Shown in pieces: positions 1 through 12,422 of a DNA stretch of 64,000 nt. The notes under the pieces are model-generated. The model did not search any database. It had not been told where the DNA came from and saw nothing but the letters and a program-made list of their open reading frames with translations. Position 1 is the first letter of the stretch. Every line of letters begins with the position of its first letter. Both the position numbers and the translations under genes were made by a program. Source of the DNA: Nymphaea colorata (Eukaryota; Streptophyta; Magnoliopsida; Nymphaeales; Nymphaeaceae); contig NC_045140.1 of the NCBI RefSeq assembly GCF_008831285.2, positions 21,388,370 through 21,452,369 of the forward strand, in the 5' to 3' direction.

Positions 1-790
1 ATGTGAAGAACAAACGTAAAGCACTGATAGACCAAACCTGGAAATCTTGATTATTTCATATCTAGATTCTAGGATAAACAAGGATTCAATAGATATAAGC
101 AAGTCTTATCCCAATTACTCTGATCTTGGATCTGCCAAGCTTGCAACTCTGATGGCAAATACATCAAGCATTGGTTTTAACTGTGAAGCTACTTAATGAA
201 TGGTATTTGGCTGCCTGGAACTGAATTTTGCTCATAATAAGCAGGTTATGTTTGTTACACTGTTCAGTTTTCTAAAGTTCTTGGATAAGCTAGTCATTTG
301 AAATATTTTCTACAAGAGTCAACTGATATATCTTCAATTCATGGAGAAGGATCTTGAGGAGAGATTGTTTATAAAAAGTAGATAATTGTATGTTCTGATG
401 GTTTAGTGGGTCACTGGTTGCTTATCCGATCCAACATCTTGGATTTGTTTGCATGTAATGTGAAGAATGGGGGTTAAAGCAGTGATATACCAAACCTCAA
501 AAAACTTGATTATTTCATATCTAGGATAAGAAAGGATTCAATGGATATAATCAAGTCTTGTCCCAATTACTGGTCTTGGTTCAACCAAGCTTGCAATCCT
601 TGTGGAAAATACATCAAGCATTGGCTTTAACTGCAAAGCTGCTTAATGAGTAGTATTTGGCTGCCTGGAACTGAATTTTGCCCATGGTAAGCAGGTTATG
701 GTTGATAGCACTGTTCAGTCTTGAAAATTTCTTGGATATGCTAGTCATCTGAAATATTCCCCACAAGTGTCAACTGACATTGCTTCAAAC
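1..790. repeat. Diverged tandem duplication inside a KIN-12 intron
   Basis: Two direct copies lie at about 1-335 and 458-790, offset by roughly 450-457 bp. Both start with ATGTGAAGAA and share long blocks, for example CTGCCTGGAACTGAATTTTG at 211 and 661. The copies differ by scattered substitutions and small indels. They lie upstream of the first recognisable exon at 992. No coding exon was found in 1-991, so the segment reads as intron. Confidence 0.75.
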
Positions 791-991
791 TTGCAATGAG
801 CTGGTGATCATAACCTGCTTTTTTCTGTTTATTTAATTAGAACTTGTGTGCTGCTTGTGATCATTTATGGATGTGAAGCTACTTTTGTATTATAAGATGC
901 CAGACATTTGTAGCTTTCCATATTGTTCACAAGTGATCCTAAATTTCTCTGAGCTTGCTCATCTGCTTATTTTATGTGTTGTGTTTCACAG

Positions 992-3207
992 ATTGAACAG
1001 TGCAAGTCTCACATCTCTGAGCTGACCTTGCATGCAGAGGCACAAGCGAGTGAGTACAAGCAAAAGGTAGAACCCTGTTGAACTAGCTGAGCACCAAATT
1101 TGTTGTTTTCAGGAATATGACAGGTGATAGACTAACCTTATGGAATTATAATGCAGTTCAAATCTCTAGAAGCCATGGTGCAACAAGTTAAGCCTGAACC
1201 TGCTTGTTCTCAAGCCGTTTCAGGGGGGAATATTAGAACAGAAAAAGCTCCTGCAAAAGCTAGGGGCTCTGGTTCCCCTTTCAAATGTATAGGCCTAGGA
1301 CTGGCACATCAGTTAAACTCAGAGAAGGATGAGGAGCTGTCTGTCGTAAGGCTTCGAATGGAAGAGCTGGAAGCATTGGCTGCAAGCAGGCAGAAGGAGG
1401 TAACTTCAGAAGTTCTCTCTTTTTCTTTCTTTCCCTCTCCATTTTTGTATTGAAAATGCAGAGAATTGTGTTTCGGATTTTTAAGAAGGTACCCTCTTTT
1501 TCCCTCAGATATTCATGCTGAACACAAGACTAGCTGCAGCTGAGAGCATGACACATGATGTGATCAGGGACCTTCTGGGTGTTAAATTGGATATTACTAA
1601 CTATGCTGTAAATCATCAATTCTCATATCCTCTGACCAGAGCAATTCTTTCCTTGTCTTTTCATTCTTTAACAATCACTTTCTGTTTGCAGTCTTTGCTA
1701 GACCAACAAAAGTTGCAAGAACTAACAGAAAAAGCAAGGCATCAAAGTGAACAGTTTCAAGAGAAGGTCTGATTATTGGTTTGATCAAGTTACTGGCATT
1801 TGATAGTTTGTATGTTTAAGAGCATTATTTTCTTTGCAGGAGAAGGAAGTTGTGAAGCTACGGCAACAGCTTAATGAGTTTATAGAGGAGAGGAGGGGGT
1901 GGGTTATACATAACCATTGCTTCAGCCTTCATGGAATTCTTTCTTGTTAAACTTTCAATGCTGATTATTTTTGTTGGAAAAATTGCTCCCCTTGATTAAG
2001 CTGGATAGACGAGATAAATCGAAGGCACGCAGAGATGGTGGCTGCACAAATCTCATGTGAAAAGCTTCGACAAAAGGAGCAATTTCTTACAATAGAAAAC
2101 GATATGTTAAAGGTGTGACACTGACAGAACATATTTGATGCAAACTATCCACTAACAGCTAGTGTTATTAACCTTGTTTCTCTAAACTTCATACATATAG
2201 ATGGAAAATACTACACAGAAGAAGAAGGTTGTGGAACTAGAAACGGAGGTCAAGAAACTGTCTGGACAGCAGAATCTGCAGCAACGCATACATCATCATG
2301 CAAAAATCAAGGTGACACTCTCTACTTGACAGACTTGTATCTACCTGCCTTGCTCTAATAACATGTCTACTTGTTCGTTTATTTTGGCAGGAGGAAAATA
2401 ACCTATTGAAAGTCCATAATGAGGAACTGGCTGTGAAGGTCAGGAGTACTGAAACACTTCTCGTTCGTGTGAATGATGAGCTTGCCCGTTACCGTGCTTG
2501 TAGTGGAAAGAAGCCTTATATTGATGTTGATGAGGAACAAATTCTGAAAAATAAATTAAAGGTTCGTCTCCCGAGCTACAATGGTAAGCCTGAAATTTCT
2601 TGGACAAAATAGCTTTTGGACTAATTTGAAAATTATGATAGGAAATTGATGAAGAGAGGATTCAATTGGCACAAAGGTTATTAAGTATGTGCACCAGCAT
2701 TTTGAAGGTGGTGTTCTCCTATCCACAAAATTCCCCGACCCAACAACCCTCATTTTCTCTTTTTTCTTCCCCTGGTAAAAAGATGAGTTCATAATGCAGG
2801 CTGCCGGCATAACGTGCCCAGTCCGTGATATAAGTCCAGATGCCGCTGAGGAAGCACTTGTCCAACTCAAGGATCGAGCTACTTATGCTGAAAAGGAGTT
2901 ACAAGACTTGAAGTTGAAGGTACCATTGTATATTAAAGAGATGCATCTGAAAGAATCAAATGACTTTTTTATTTAGTTTCTTTTCTGATTGATTTTTTTC
3001 TTGTAAAATTATGTTATCAGCTTTTGAGTACTGTCCAATGGAAAACTATATTGGTTATTGCTGGTTTCTATGCAGTACAAAATATGCAAAGAGCAGATAC
3101 GGTTATCCGAGCTCAGGCTGCAGGATTCACCTTCAGAAGTGAGGAAAATGGAGGGCCTTGCAACACCAAGGAAGTTGCCTCGTAGCCCATCTGTGACTGC
3201 TGCATAA
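992..3207 (+). CDS. KIN-12 class kinesin (POK/PAKRP1-like), C-terminal part, ten exons
   Basis: This is the 3' part of a gene that enters from the left edge. Exons, all with AG/GT borders and a continuous frame: 992-1066, 1157-1399, 1509-1607, 1692-1766, 1840-1898, 2001-2112, 2201-2311, 2391-2561, 2642-2707, 2800-2919, 3076-3207 (TAA). The exon at 1840 ends in phase 2 and is completed by the C at 2001. Together they encode about 420 residues. The text is almost entirely heptad-rich coiled coil, with family landmarks ELTLHAEAQASEYKQK, RGSGSPFKCIGLGL, LRMEELEALAASRQKE and AESMTHDVIRDLLGVKLD, which I know from plant KIN-12 kinesins (POK1/POK2, PAKRP1 relatives). These are plus-end motors of the phragmoplast and cortical division zone, with the motor domain at the N-terminus, outside this window. 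The tail ends in a short basic Ser/Pro-rich stretch (TPRKLPRSPSVTAA). Which KIN-12 subgroup it belongs to (C/D or E) cannot be settled from the tail alone. Confidence 0.85.
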
Positions 3208-3406
3208 TGGTCCCCACGATGCAACCGTGCGATCTTTCTTTTTGTTCTGGTGATTGTTAGTTATTGGCTGACAATCAGGTGTATAATTTTGTGTATGTAA
3301 TCTTACAGGATAGATGTAGGCAGATGCTAATGCCACCATCTGTTTTTTTGTTGGTAAGCATCTGAATCATTCTTTCACATGCCATAGCTTGTAATTAATT
3401 ATTCTC

Positions 3407-3412
3407 AATAAA
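3407..3412 (+). terminator. Poly(A) signal AATAAA of the KIN-12 gene
   Basis: A canonical AATAAA lies 200 bp after the TAA at 3205-3207, inside a T-rich 3' flank. It is the best candidate for 3'-end processing of this gene; the exact cleavage site cannot be read. Confidence 0.5.
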
Positions 3413-6400
3413 ATCCTCTTGTTGACTTGTTGCCATTTTCTTAGAGCATCTATTAATGCCAAGTCCGAATTAGAAATTAGTCTGATCCTACAAGTGAGAG
3501 AGTGTAAAGGATAAAACCCTCAGCCATGAAAAAAATCGACTTGAAAAAGAAAAAAAAGAAAGGAAGAAATGCAAAGAGGAATGCTTTTCAAATGTATTCG
3601 GTGGTCTATAGTACTTTCTGCATGTTTTAACGCCAGTCACTTTGATTTCTTTTGAAGTAGCTCTTATGGAAAATTTTCTTGCACCTCCATTCATTAGCTG
3701 GTCAAAAATTCACCAACTCAACCTGGTAAAGGTGGCTGTTGAGGAACCTAACGAGAAGTTCATTATCGCCCACTGGCCTTGATGAGCAGTGTATCGGAGA
3801 TCGACTAATAGTAGAGCGAGGGTGGGGGGGGGGGTGCACAAACAACTTTTTGTCTCCAATGCGAAAGCGTTGGAGGTGTGGTTCCCTTCCCAAGTCCATT
3901 ACGTTTGATCTGTGGCTGTTTTGGTGACCAGAGAAGCAGCTTGATCGTTTTCCTTTGTCGATCAATGACAAATTTATGTCTTAGAGCTTCATCTATCTTA
4001 AGACCGTGAAATGTGCAAGTGCAAGATGGCAGGAGCCTTTGTCTCGTCTGTTGCAGTCAAGTTGTCCGTGAAAAGAATATTAAACATTGTGATGGCTGCA
4101 CTTGGGGTCGGTCATTTCACGATCCAAATGGTGACGAGAGAATTTCAGACGTGTTTCTCAAATTGTGAAGTGATTGCACTGGACCTCGCACCTTTACCAT
4201 CGAACTGTGTGCAGTACACTGCCATTCACAATATGCAGAAAAACCAAACAGAAAGAAAAAGAAAAGAAAAGAAAAAAACTCCATTATCCCTAACGTCTAC
4301 TGTGTCGTCCTCAGGTGCATCGTCCTCAGGTGCATGCATTGAAGCAAGCAGCCGCTGTACATTGTAGTACCATACATTGCTATTGATCCGTAAGCCAGAT
4401 TCCTTCTGATGATGCATTCTGTGGGTTCTTCTTAATTCTCTCATGCCAATATTTATCACAGAGGTGCTGTGTGGCAAATGAAAGGAAAAAATATATTTGA
4501 TTTGGGGTTATCAAGACGCCCTCTAGAAGGCCAAAGGGCTTTCACACATACTGATACGAGGGGACTTGGACTCTGTAAGGGCCTGACAGGGCGGCATCTG
4601 CCAAGCATAATGTTGGGTTGGGCTCAGGTCTGTCATGCTGGGTACCGTTTCTTGTCCGGTTGAACATGTCTCAGGCTCACTGTCTACATATTCGACATGA
4701 AGTCAGGGCCGAGGGACCTGTCCTCAGTCTGTCTCCGATCAGTCTGAGAACTTAAAGGGTCTGATCTATCATGGATTTGTCAATATGCAGAAGGCCTTTT
4801 AAACTAATAAAATTTATACTTGTTATGATGGGCAAAAGCTCCTGGGGTAGGGAGATGCGATCATATCTTAAACCAAGCAAAATCCAGACGATGAGAAATC
4901 AAATCTAAATCTCCAAGCCTAACGTAACACAGGCTGTGCACCAAAGCCAAGCATCTCTCTCCCAAAATGGTAACTTGTTCATCTTTTTACAGTTTACCAG
5001 CGGATTCGTTTTCTCTCTTGCCAAAAAATATGCAGATTTTTTACCGGTCTCTGGTTCTGTAAGATCTAATGGGTTTGCTGAATAGTCCAGTGTTAGCTTT
5101 TCTGCATCAACAGGAAATGTTTTTGAAACCTCTGCAGGACGTGTAAGTAGGTTCACATTCAGGCGGCGGGCGTATTTGCTCGAAGTGATCGAGAAGGAGT
5201 TGGCTTGCTTGATGGAACAACCTGAATTAAGAACCACTTAACATTAATTTAAATTCACCTTAAGACAAATATGACAGGAGGTACGGCGCTTAATAGATGC
5301 GGAGTGTCTCCACGATATGCTGGTCCAAATATCTAGATATTCTAAGGTTCCAGGACAATCCGTTTCTTATTACGCCGGTTCAGGTTTTCTCTACAACGAG
5401 CACTTCGATCATTGCTTCAGAAAAGCGTATCTGTGTTGCAGTGAATCTTTTAAACCTTCACAGTTGGATGAATGATGCTTCTAAACGATTCCCAATAAAA
5501 AAGAAAAAAGACTGGGGGCCAATTTTAAACAACAGAATGCCCATATCTCTTGTCTTGTTTCTATTGCTATATTGACATTTACATCGATATTTCGACCGGA
5601 TCATGGCAGAATGTCGTATGCTTTTTTGAAAACACGGGAAAGAAAACGATTGATTTTCCACAAGAATTCTTCTTCTTCTCATAACTTAAGAAAAAAAAGC
5701 ACATGAGAAGTGAGGTGATGCGAAAATAAAGATGCCAATGTCGTAAAAAATATTACATCGAGCATTCGGTGGTGGGATTTGAGGAAACAGCGTGAAAAAT
5801 GGCAACCGGGTTTCCTGGTAGCGATTATTCTTTTGTTTCCCTTTTTTTAAATTTTTTGCCGTTTTAAACTTCGAATACACTTTTTTGGTCCGAATTGTTT
5901 AAAAAGAAAATCAGTATAATTTGGCATGATTGATCAATAAACAACTTTGTCATATGCGGTCTTCTAGTTAGACGTGCACTAGAATGATGGCTAAGTGCCA
6001 AAGGTTGGCGATCTTGATTCCCCGAGACAGGAACAGACAATTGTCTCCGAAGAGAAATCGTTATTTATTTCACAAGCATCACATGCACATCCACAACGCA
6101 CTGCCTCGGAATAATGACCGATGCTTGATACGAGGCTTTTATAAACCCAATAACTAATCATGGCGACCATTACCGTCCGAACCAATTCCTGTAATTCGTG
6201 GAAGCAGGAGAGCCGATCGCGTCTCTAAACAACAAAAGTTAAAAAACCAATCACACGAAGATCATGATTCACTAAAATATTACACCACCATCGATTTTGG
6301 CATCCTCTTATCGTTCCTGAGATCCACAAAATTTGTTTTTTTTTTTTTAATATGCTAACTGCTAAGCAGAATAAACTTATGTATAGGGCTCATCATTTAG

Positions 6401-7880
6401 AATAATAGGGCATTTCCATTTGATTAATGCAGATGTGATGTAGGTACATGTGATACCACTCTACGTTAAGCTATGAGAATGACATCTATGTTGGTCATTC
6501 ATTGTCAAGTTATAGAATAGAGTGACCGAGTGAGTGGGGCACGTAGCTGCATGAATGCTACAACCTTTTTAACTCAGATTTCGCCATCGATCGTAATCAT
6601 CGCGGAAGAAAGCCCTCCATTTTGGTTTTCTCTCGAATTCTTTGTCCTTGTTTCATTGTTTAGTCCTTAAACAGTAATCAAGATGGGCCGTTGAAAAGTC
6701 TGGTTGAATCGTCGTATTCAAAATGCTTCATCGACCAGAGTTTTTTGCACTTGAATTTCTCTCAAGGGGTGTAGCATAGCCCCCTAGTTTGAGGGGGCGT
6801 GTCAACAAAGTGTTTTCGATTTGATTGTTGTGGGTGCTATTTTTTTGGACGGACTGAAGATGGTGCTATGCACAATATTTAAGTTGAACGACACAAAGTA
6901 GTGCATTAAAACAAGAACCCTCGATTCAAACATTGAACATTCTTCAATAGTCTGGGCCCCCGCAATGCAATATCAACAAATCACATTATTGGTATGACAA
7001 CCCAAGTTGGAAAACAGCTTTGAACCTTGAGGCAAAAGGAAAATAAGTTGGCTTTGGCCACTAGTTTACCACCATTAAGTCTTGACTCTTGAATTGAGAT
7101 GGTTTTCTTTTGTGCTCGAGGAAGAAGAAGAGAAAGCAATGTGAATCCAATTCCGGGTCAGATTCTCTCATCTGATCCATTCAACATGAAGTCAGGTCAA
7201 GGTCATATGGTCAAGGTCAAGATGACAAAAAAAGCTCTTCCCAATTCTTCAGCTTTTGCCGGAGTTGGGCCCACTTTCTTAGAGTGGGTCCCATCAAGGG
7301 GAGACCAGACGGGGGTGTTGGCTTTCCCAAGCCCCAACGCCAGAAGAAGCCGGCCCTTCCCCTCAACAGCGCTTTTACCCCTCAAAAGAAGGGACATGCA
7401 CTATCTAAGGCCCATCATATCTTCATAGCAAGTTTAGTTTATGCAACAAACATATATAATAATAATAGACAAAACATATCTAGCAATTCCTTCGACCCCA
7501 AACCGAGAAGAATTTTTGATGGAGGCCAATAAAGCTCAGATATGCACAGCTTTCTTGAATCCTCTTCCTTGCCAACATCTACAGTGATTCTGTATATAAA
7601 GAAAAAAGAAAGCAAAGCGAAAAAAGTAAAGGGAGGGCGAGATGCATGGCGCTCGCAGTCCCCACCCATACTTTGAATTCAAAGGAGCTCGCCCATTGGC
7701 TTCAATGCAAGGAAAAAAGGTGAAAGTCGAGTGACGCACAACCTAGGAACTAGAAACAAGGAAAAGTGGGTTCGCACAACTTGTTCTTTCTTACTATCCG
7801 GTGGATTCGCAAGGAGCGTGTTTGGGATTTGAAGGCAGAAGATCGACAAGATTACGCATCTTCAGCTTAAATGGAAACAT
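3413..7880. other. Gene-free intergenic stretch
   Basis: AT-rich DNA with only short open frames, several of which start on TTG or GTG and match no family I know. The homopolymer runs (G run near 3830, T run near 6340) are ordinary. A polypurine motif near 6781-6807 is discussed as a finding. No exon with plausible splice borders was recognised. Confidence 0.5.
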
Positions 7881-8640
7881 GTATGTAGGTGACAATTGAT
7901 GGTGGAAAGGTGTTGAGCTGGGAACTAAAGTTTTTTGTGCTGCAATGGTGTCGTTCTTCTATGGACATTCGGTTCCTCAAGACCTCCCTGGTCTGCATTT
8001 GTTTGGAATCCGATTCCACGGCTCTGCTGAAGAAAGAAAAAGAGAGGGAACTTCACACCCGCCTCGCGTGAAAGGAGACCTGAAAGCGAGAGAGAAGGAG
8101 GGAGGAAGGAGGATGGAATCGGGGCGCGGGGCCCAAGAAAAGGTGGTTGTGCTGCCTAAGAAGGGGACACGAGGAGGTCCCGCAAAGAATGTAGGGCGAG
8201 ACAGAGTTGTCCTGAGTACCTGTGCTCGCAGCAGCGGCAGCGGAGAAGGAAGAGAGAGAGAGAGAGAGGAACGCCGCAAACAGGAGGCAACAGAAGCAGC
8301 AGCACGCGCGTCCTGTTCTCTCTCCGTCGATTGAGCGAACCGAGCCGGGAACCCCCACCGAGAATCTTGGTGCGCCCCACCTTCCCTGGACGGCGACCGG
8401 ACCTGGCCGGACTGCTTCACGGCGGCCGTACGCCGGGCACCTGCCAGTCTCCAGTCGCTTTCGTCAGTCTGGAAAGTGGAATCATCGCCCTTCGCTCTTC
8501 CCGGTGCCAGCTTTACGGCCCGACGGTTTGAACTTAATTGGAACTCTTATTAACCGAGAAAACCGTCAGTAAAGGGCGGACGCTCCTTCGCGTCCCCGTC
8601 CCTCCGACCGGAAAATAACTCGGTTGCCTTTGTGCGGCGA
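7881..8640. other. GC-rich, GA-rich block without an identifiable gene
   Basis: The base composition rises sharply against AT-rich flanks. The block has a (GA)-rich stretch at 8249-8270 and open frames on both strands made of low-complexity Arg/Glu/Ser or Ser/Leu text. Such composition resembles the leaders of the Dof, MAPKKK and LOB-domain genes in this window, so a promoter plus untranslated exon is possible. No coding exon of a known family follows on either side, so the call stays open. Confidence 0.35.
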
Positions 8641-11382
8641 TCCATCCGGACTGCTGTCACAATTTCTCTAACTAACTACAGTACATTTTATACATGTAAT
8701 TTAGTGTTACGCCGTTTCAAGTGAAAGAGCCAAAAACAACAATGAGCATGTAAGGAAAATAAAGTTACCTACAACATCATTTACATTTAATCAGGGAAGG
8801 AAAGATTAGTTGTTAAGATTTGCCTCTACAATGAGCACGTAAGGAAAATAAAGATGGAAAAGCTTAAACAGCTTTTTAAGCCAAAAACAACAAGAAAACC
8901 ATGATGCTGGTCAAAGAAAAAACTTGTAGAGGGCGTCTGAATGACACCCGAAAACCAGGTTTTTAAAATGTTTATGTGTCCTTAAAATTGGGTTTAAGGA
9001 AAACACGCTTTTGAAAAAATTGGGTTTTGTAAAAGAAGTGAAAAACTTGACGTTTTTGGGATCTTCATGAAAACCATGTTTTAGGTGTGTTACCTAACGG
9101 GGTAGGTGAGGGTTTAGATCCCAACAACCCTTTTAGTGTTGGACATAGAAGGAAGTACTACTCCCTTCGTGTAAAACATTTTCAGTTTATATCCATGTTA
9201 CAATACTTGCTTGGTGCAACACAGAGAGAACACATATTTACATTTTTTTTTTTTGCTCTCGTTTTCTTCCACTCAAGGTGATGTCACGCTAACCTAAGGC
9301 TTACACGATAGGTGCCCCACCGGAATGAGTTTCACGTTTTCCCATCTTTTGAGAAGATAAATTAATCAATTCCTCTCTGTCGTCTTCTAAAGAGCCTGCC
9401 TCCATCCCGATGGGGACACGTAGAGAGACCCACCATGGCGCTCAATGTGGTTATTAAATTGACTTAAAAGAAAGAAACAGTCCAGTAGAACAAAGCGTTA
9501 CGCGTTACCCCACGCCGATGATGTTGGAAACTGGGAAGGATTTCAAAAGAAGAATCTAAGAATAAATGGTTGAACATATAAAGCCGAAACCTTGTGAATT
9601 ATGATGAAGGGGAAGAGCGAAATCTCCTCTGTGCAAGATGGCTAATCGACCAGAAACCAAAGATGGTAGATTTCAAAGAAGCCAAGGAATGAGAAAAGTA
9701 TTTATCCTAGCCAGGGCGCTCGACTTGGGCGGTCGAAGTTGAGAAACTTATTTTGGTAGTTATATATACATTGTGAATAATTATACTTATCTAAAAGATG
9801 TATTTGTTATTCTAATAGAATTGGGACTTGGGTGAAGGTGGAAAGAATTTCCTGAGATCAATTTAAAAACTGGAGCGTCGGTGGAGGGGTCGCGCGCTCC
9901 GATCGATGCTTTTGCTTGGTGTGTATGAGAAGAAAGGAGAGGAGAGGCGTGACTGCGAGTGAATCATGATGTTGGTGCCCTTCATCTTTCATTCCCCACT
10001 TGAGACGTCAAGAACAGTGCGTTTGTTGTTGTTACCTCTTTGGCACCTCAACAACAACAACATAAAGAACAAATGCTTCTGGGAATTGAATAGTTAAATG
10101 AATTTGGTGCCAAGCCACATGTTTTGGAACCCTTCCCTTTACACGCCAAGCATATAAACTGGTAATTATTTCTCTTGTGGGCCTCAGTCCCACGTCCCTT
10201 TTGCTCAAGTTTCCACCTTATCTATACACACCGACTTTTTAATCAGAGCCCAAATTCTAAGAACTGACATATGGGCTTTTTAATTTTGAGCTGTCCATTC
10301 CCTTGAAAAAAAAAAAATTCAAATAATAAACCAAAATTTAAATCAAAATATCTTTCATCACCAAAAGAAAAACATTATTTTTATGAACTAAAAATCGATC
10401 GATGGGTTGAAATTTTATGGTGAGTGAAGTACAAGGCCGTTAATGGCCACGGGGCACCGACGGACCCCTTTCACATGGTCAGTGGGTCCTATGTTAGAAA
10501 ACTTAACTTCTTCAGTCGTTGGTTTGATGGAGTTCGGAGAGGGATGAACCCAGCCCGTCTTTAACTTAGTTAAACTTGACATCAGCTCGACTCGTAAGTT
10601 AAATGAGTCAAGTTCAAGCTTAACTAATAGCTCCAGTTTGTAAATGTACAGCTTGATTTTGATTATACTCAGTTTAGTACAAATACATATCTTTGTAATT
10701 TCAAAAACTTAAAATCACTTAAATAAAAATATGAAATTTTTTACCTCGATGTGGATTGACGAACCACGCCGGCTCGGGCCCGAAGGTCCAGGGCAATGTG
10801 TGTACTGGTTGACTAGCCCAGACCGAGACAACTGACCCACCTGGCTCGTGTCAGTAGGCTTTGGCAGCATTTGGACAACTTCACTTCGTCCGTCAACCCT
10901 TTTAAGTCTTCCTAATCATCATTTTGCTCGCGCTGACCACGACTGCTCCCTTCGCCTGAAATTTCCCGGAAGTTGACAGTCGTTTTATTTTGTTGTAGCA
11001 AAACGTCGTTCATTTAATTTTGGTTAGTATTCCAATTAGAAGGTCACAAACAGCGTGCCATGATACTGATAACGCTATTACTCGACGATTATCGACAAAA
11101 AAGTAAAGAAGAGGGAAAACACTCATCGGAAAAACACAAAAATTTGAGGCACCTTTTTGAAAAGTTAAAATCAAAAGGTGGTCCCCTGAATAAAAGCTTC
11201 TAAAAAATTGAAACATGAAAAAAGAAAATGCCGCCGGCGATTCGGACAATGGTTCGGCAGAGCGACGAGGCGGTTTCTCTTCCATTTATTTACACCCTCC
11301 GGGGTCTCTTCCTTCCTCGCCTACACCACTCAAGCTGCCTCTCTCTTGCTTTCGAATTCCTTGTTTGTTCCAGACAAACTCA
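8641..11382. other. Intergenic DNA and upstream region of the Dof gene
   Basis: No gene was recognised. A block containing ACAATGAGCA-GTAAGGAAAATAAAG occurs twice (about 8739-8764 and 8828-8853). The right end, from about 10.9 kb, is the presumed promoter of the Dof gene; no convincing TATA box was identified there. Confidence 0.4.
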
Positions 11383-11419
11383 TCTCTCTCTCTCTCTTTC
11401 ACACACACACACACACACA
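11383..11419 (+). repeat. Compound (CT)n-(AC)n microsatellite in the Dof leader
   Basis: A CT run (about 11383-11398) is followed directly by an AC run (11400-11419), ending 16 bp before the chosen ATG at 11436. It probably lies in the 5' untranslated region. It is expected to be length-polymorphic, and pyrimidine/purine dinucleotide runs near plant start sites can bind GAGA-type factors. Confidence 0.8.
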
Positions 11420-11435
11420 AAGGAAGGGGAAGAAA

Positions 11436-12422
11436 ATGATGCAAGAGTTACTTGTTGGAGGGGGTGGAGGGGCAAGGATGGTGGAGAAGTGTATGGTAAT
11501 GGGGGAGCAGAGGAAGGCGTCGCCGGACTTGGTGGCTGCTGATGGGCAGCAGGCGGGACTGAGGTGCCCGCGCTGCGACTCCACCAACACCAAGTTCTGC
11601 TACTACAACAACTACAACCTAACCCAGCCCCGCCACTTCTGCAAGTCCTGCCGCCGCTACTGGACCCAGGGCGGTGCCCTCCGCAACGTCCCCATCGGCG
11701 GCGGATGCCGCAAAAACAAGTCCTCACTCGGCCGCTCCGCCAAGTCCAAGCCTGAAGCTGCTTCCACCACCAACACCACCACAAATTCCAAGACCATGAC
11801 AACGACGACGACGTCGACGACGACAACCACCACCCCTGCTACTGCAGCAGCCGCCAACTCCGCCCTGTCTGATCATGAGCCAACCTCATCTTCTTCCAGC
11901 GTTACCGCGACCACCTCACCATCCATTCTAACGCCACAAACATCTTCGAGCATCTCCTCTTTCTTGCAGAACCCGCAATTCTTCGAGTCGACTCACAACT
12001 ATCTTGGGTTTCTGAAGCCCGGGAGCATGAATTCCTCGATGGTGTTTCAAAAGTCGGTGTCGGAGGCTCAGAATCTGGAACCCGTCAGTGCAATCAATGG
12101 CGGCGGGATGTGGAGGAACGGGAACCGTCAGGCACCGCTTTTCCAGCACCACCAGCAGCAGAACCAGGTGGGGTTGGTGACAGATCAGAGTGGAGTCTTT
12201 GGTAGTAGTGGTGGTGGGATTCAGGAGTTGTATCACAGGCTGAGAGCCATGAACAGCAGCAGTTATGGCAGCTTAGAGCAGCACCATCGCGTTCAGCCGA
12301 TGCTGACCGGGAGTTGGGGCGTGGACTCTACCCCGCAGTTGGCCGTCGGAGACCTTGGGTTATGGGGTGCTGCTTTGCCGTGGTCCGATTTGCAGTCTGC
12401 CGCCGGCGCATCTTTTCCTTGA
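11436..12422 (+). CDS. Dof-type zinc-finger transcription factor
   Basis: A single-exon gene of 328 residues. The start is the first of two adjacent ATGs (11436 and 11439). The frame stays open upstream to 11208, but there only through a non-ATG codon and the CT/AC leader. The Dof finger is complete: Cys44, Cys47, Cys69 and Cys72 in a CX2CX21CX2C arrangement ([18 protein letters not shown] ... [10 protein letters not shown]), followed by the basic [17 protein letters not shown] segment. Dof proteins bind AAAG-core sites in the nucleus. After the finger come a Thr-rich tract encoded by ACN repeats (about residues 110-135), Ser-rich regions, a His/Gln patch and a C-terminal LPWSDLQ motif seen in several Dof subgroups. 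The finger is diagnostic. The subgroup, and hence the biological role, is not, so no symbol is given. Confidence 0.95.
   Translation: MMQELLVGGGGGARMVEKCMVMGEQRKASPDLVAADGQQAGLRCPRCDSTNTKFCYYNNYNLTQPRHFCKSCRRYWTQGGALRNVPIGGGCRKNKSSLGRSAKSKPEAASTTNTTTNSKTMTTTTTSTTTTTTPATAAAANSALSDHEPTSSSSSVTATTSPSILTPQTSSSISSFLQNPQFFESTHNYLGFLKPGSMNSSMVFQKSVSEAQNLEPVSAINGGGMWRNGNRQAPLFQHHQQQNQVGLVTDQSGVFGSSGGGIQELYHRLRAMNSSSYGSLEQHHRVQPMLTGSWGVDSTPQLAVGDLGLWGAALPWSDLQSAAGASFP

Noticed and set aside
341-395. MEKDLEERL-like coiled-coil codons in the first intron
   Set aside because: Short, not bounded by credible splice sites, and not needed for frame continuity. Probably chance.
4905-5237. 110-codon minus-strand open frame
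   Set aside because: GTG start, no recognisable motif, no neighbouring exons. Kept as noise.
7541-7561. CACAGCTTTCTTGAA, identical over 15 bases to the core of plant miR396
   Set aside because: The flanking bases differ from mature miR396 at both ends, and no complementary star arm (AAGAAAGCTGTG-like) was found nearby, so no precursor hairpin can be built. Treated as chance.
7977-8420. 147-codon minus-strand frame in the GC-rich block
   Set aside because: Non-ATG start and low-complexity Ser/Leu/Arg content caused by GA/CT runs.
11380-11826. Long frames opposite and overlapping the Dof gene
   Set aside because: Low-complexity Ser/Arg/Trp or Val text produced by the microsatellite and by the Thr/Cys codons of the Dof frame.
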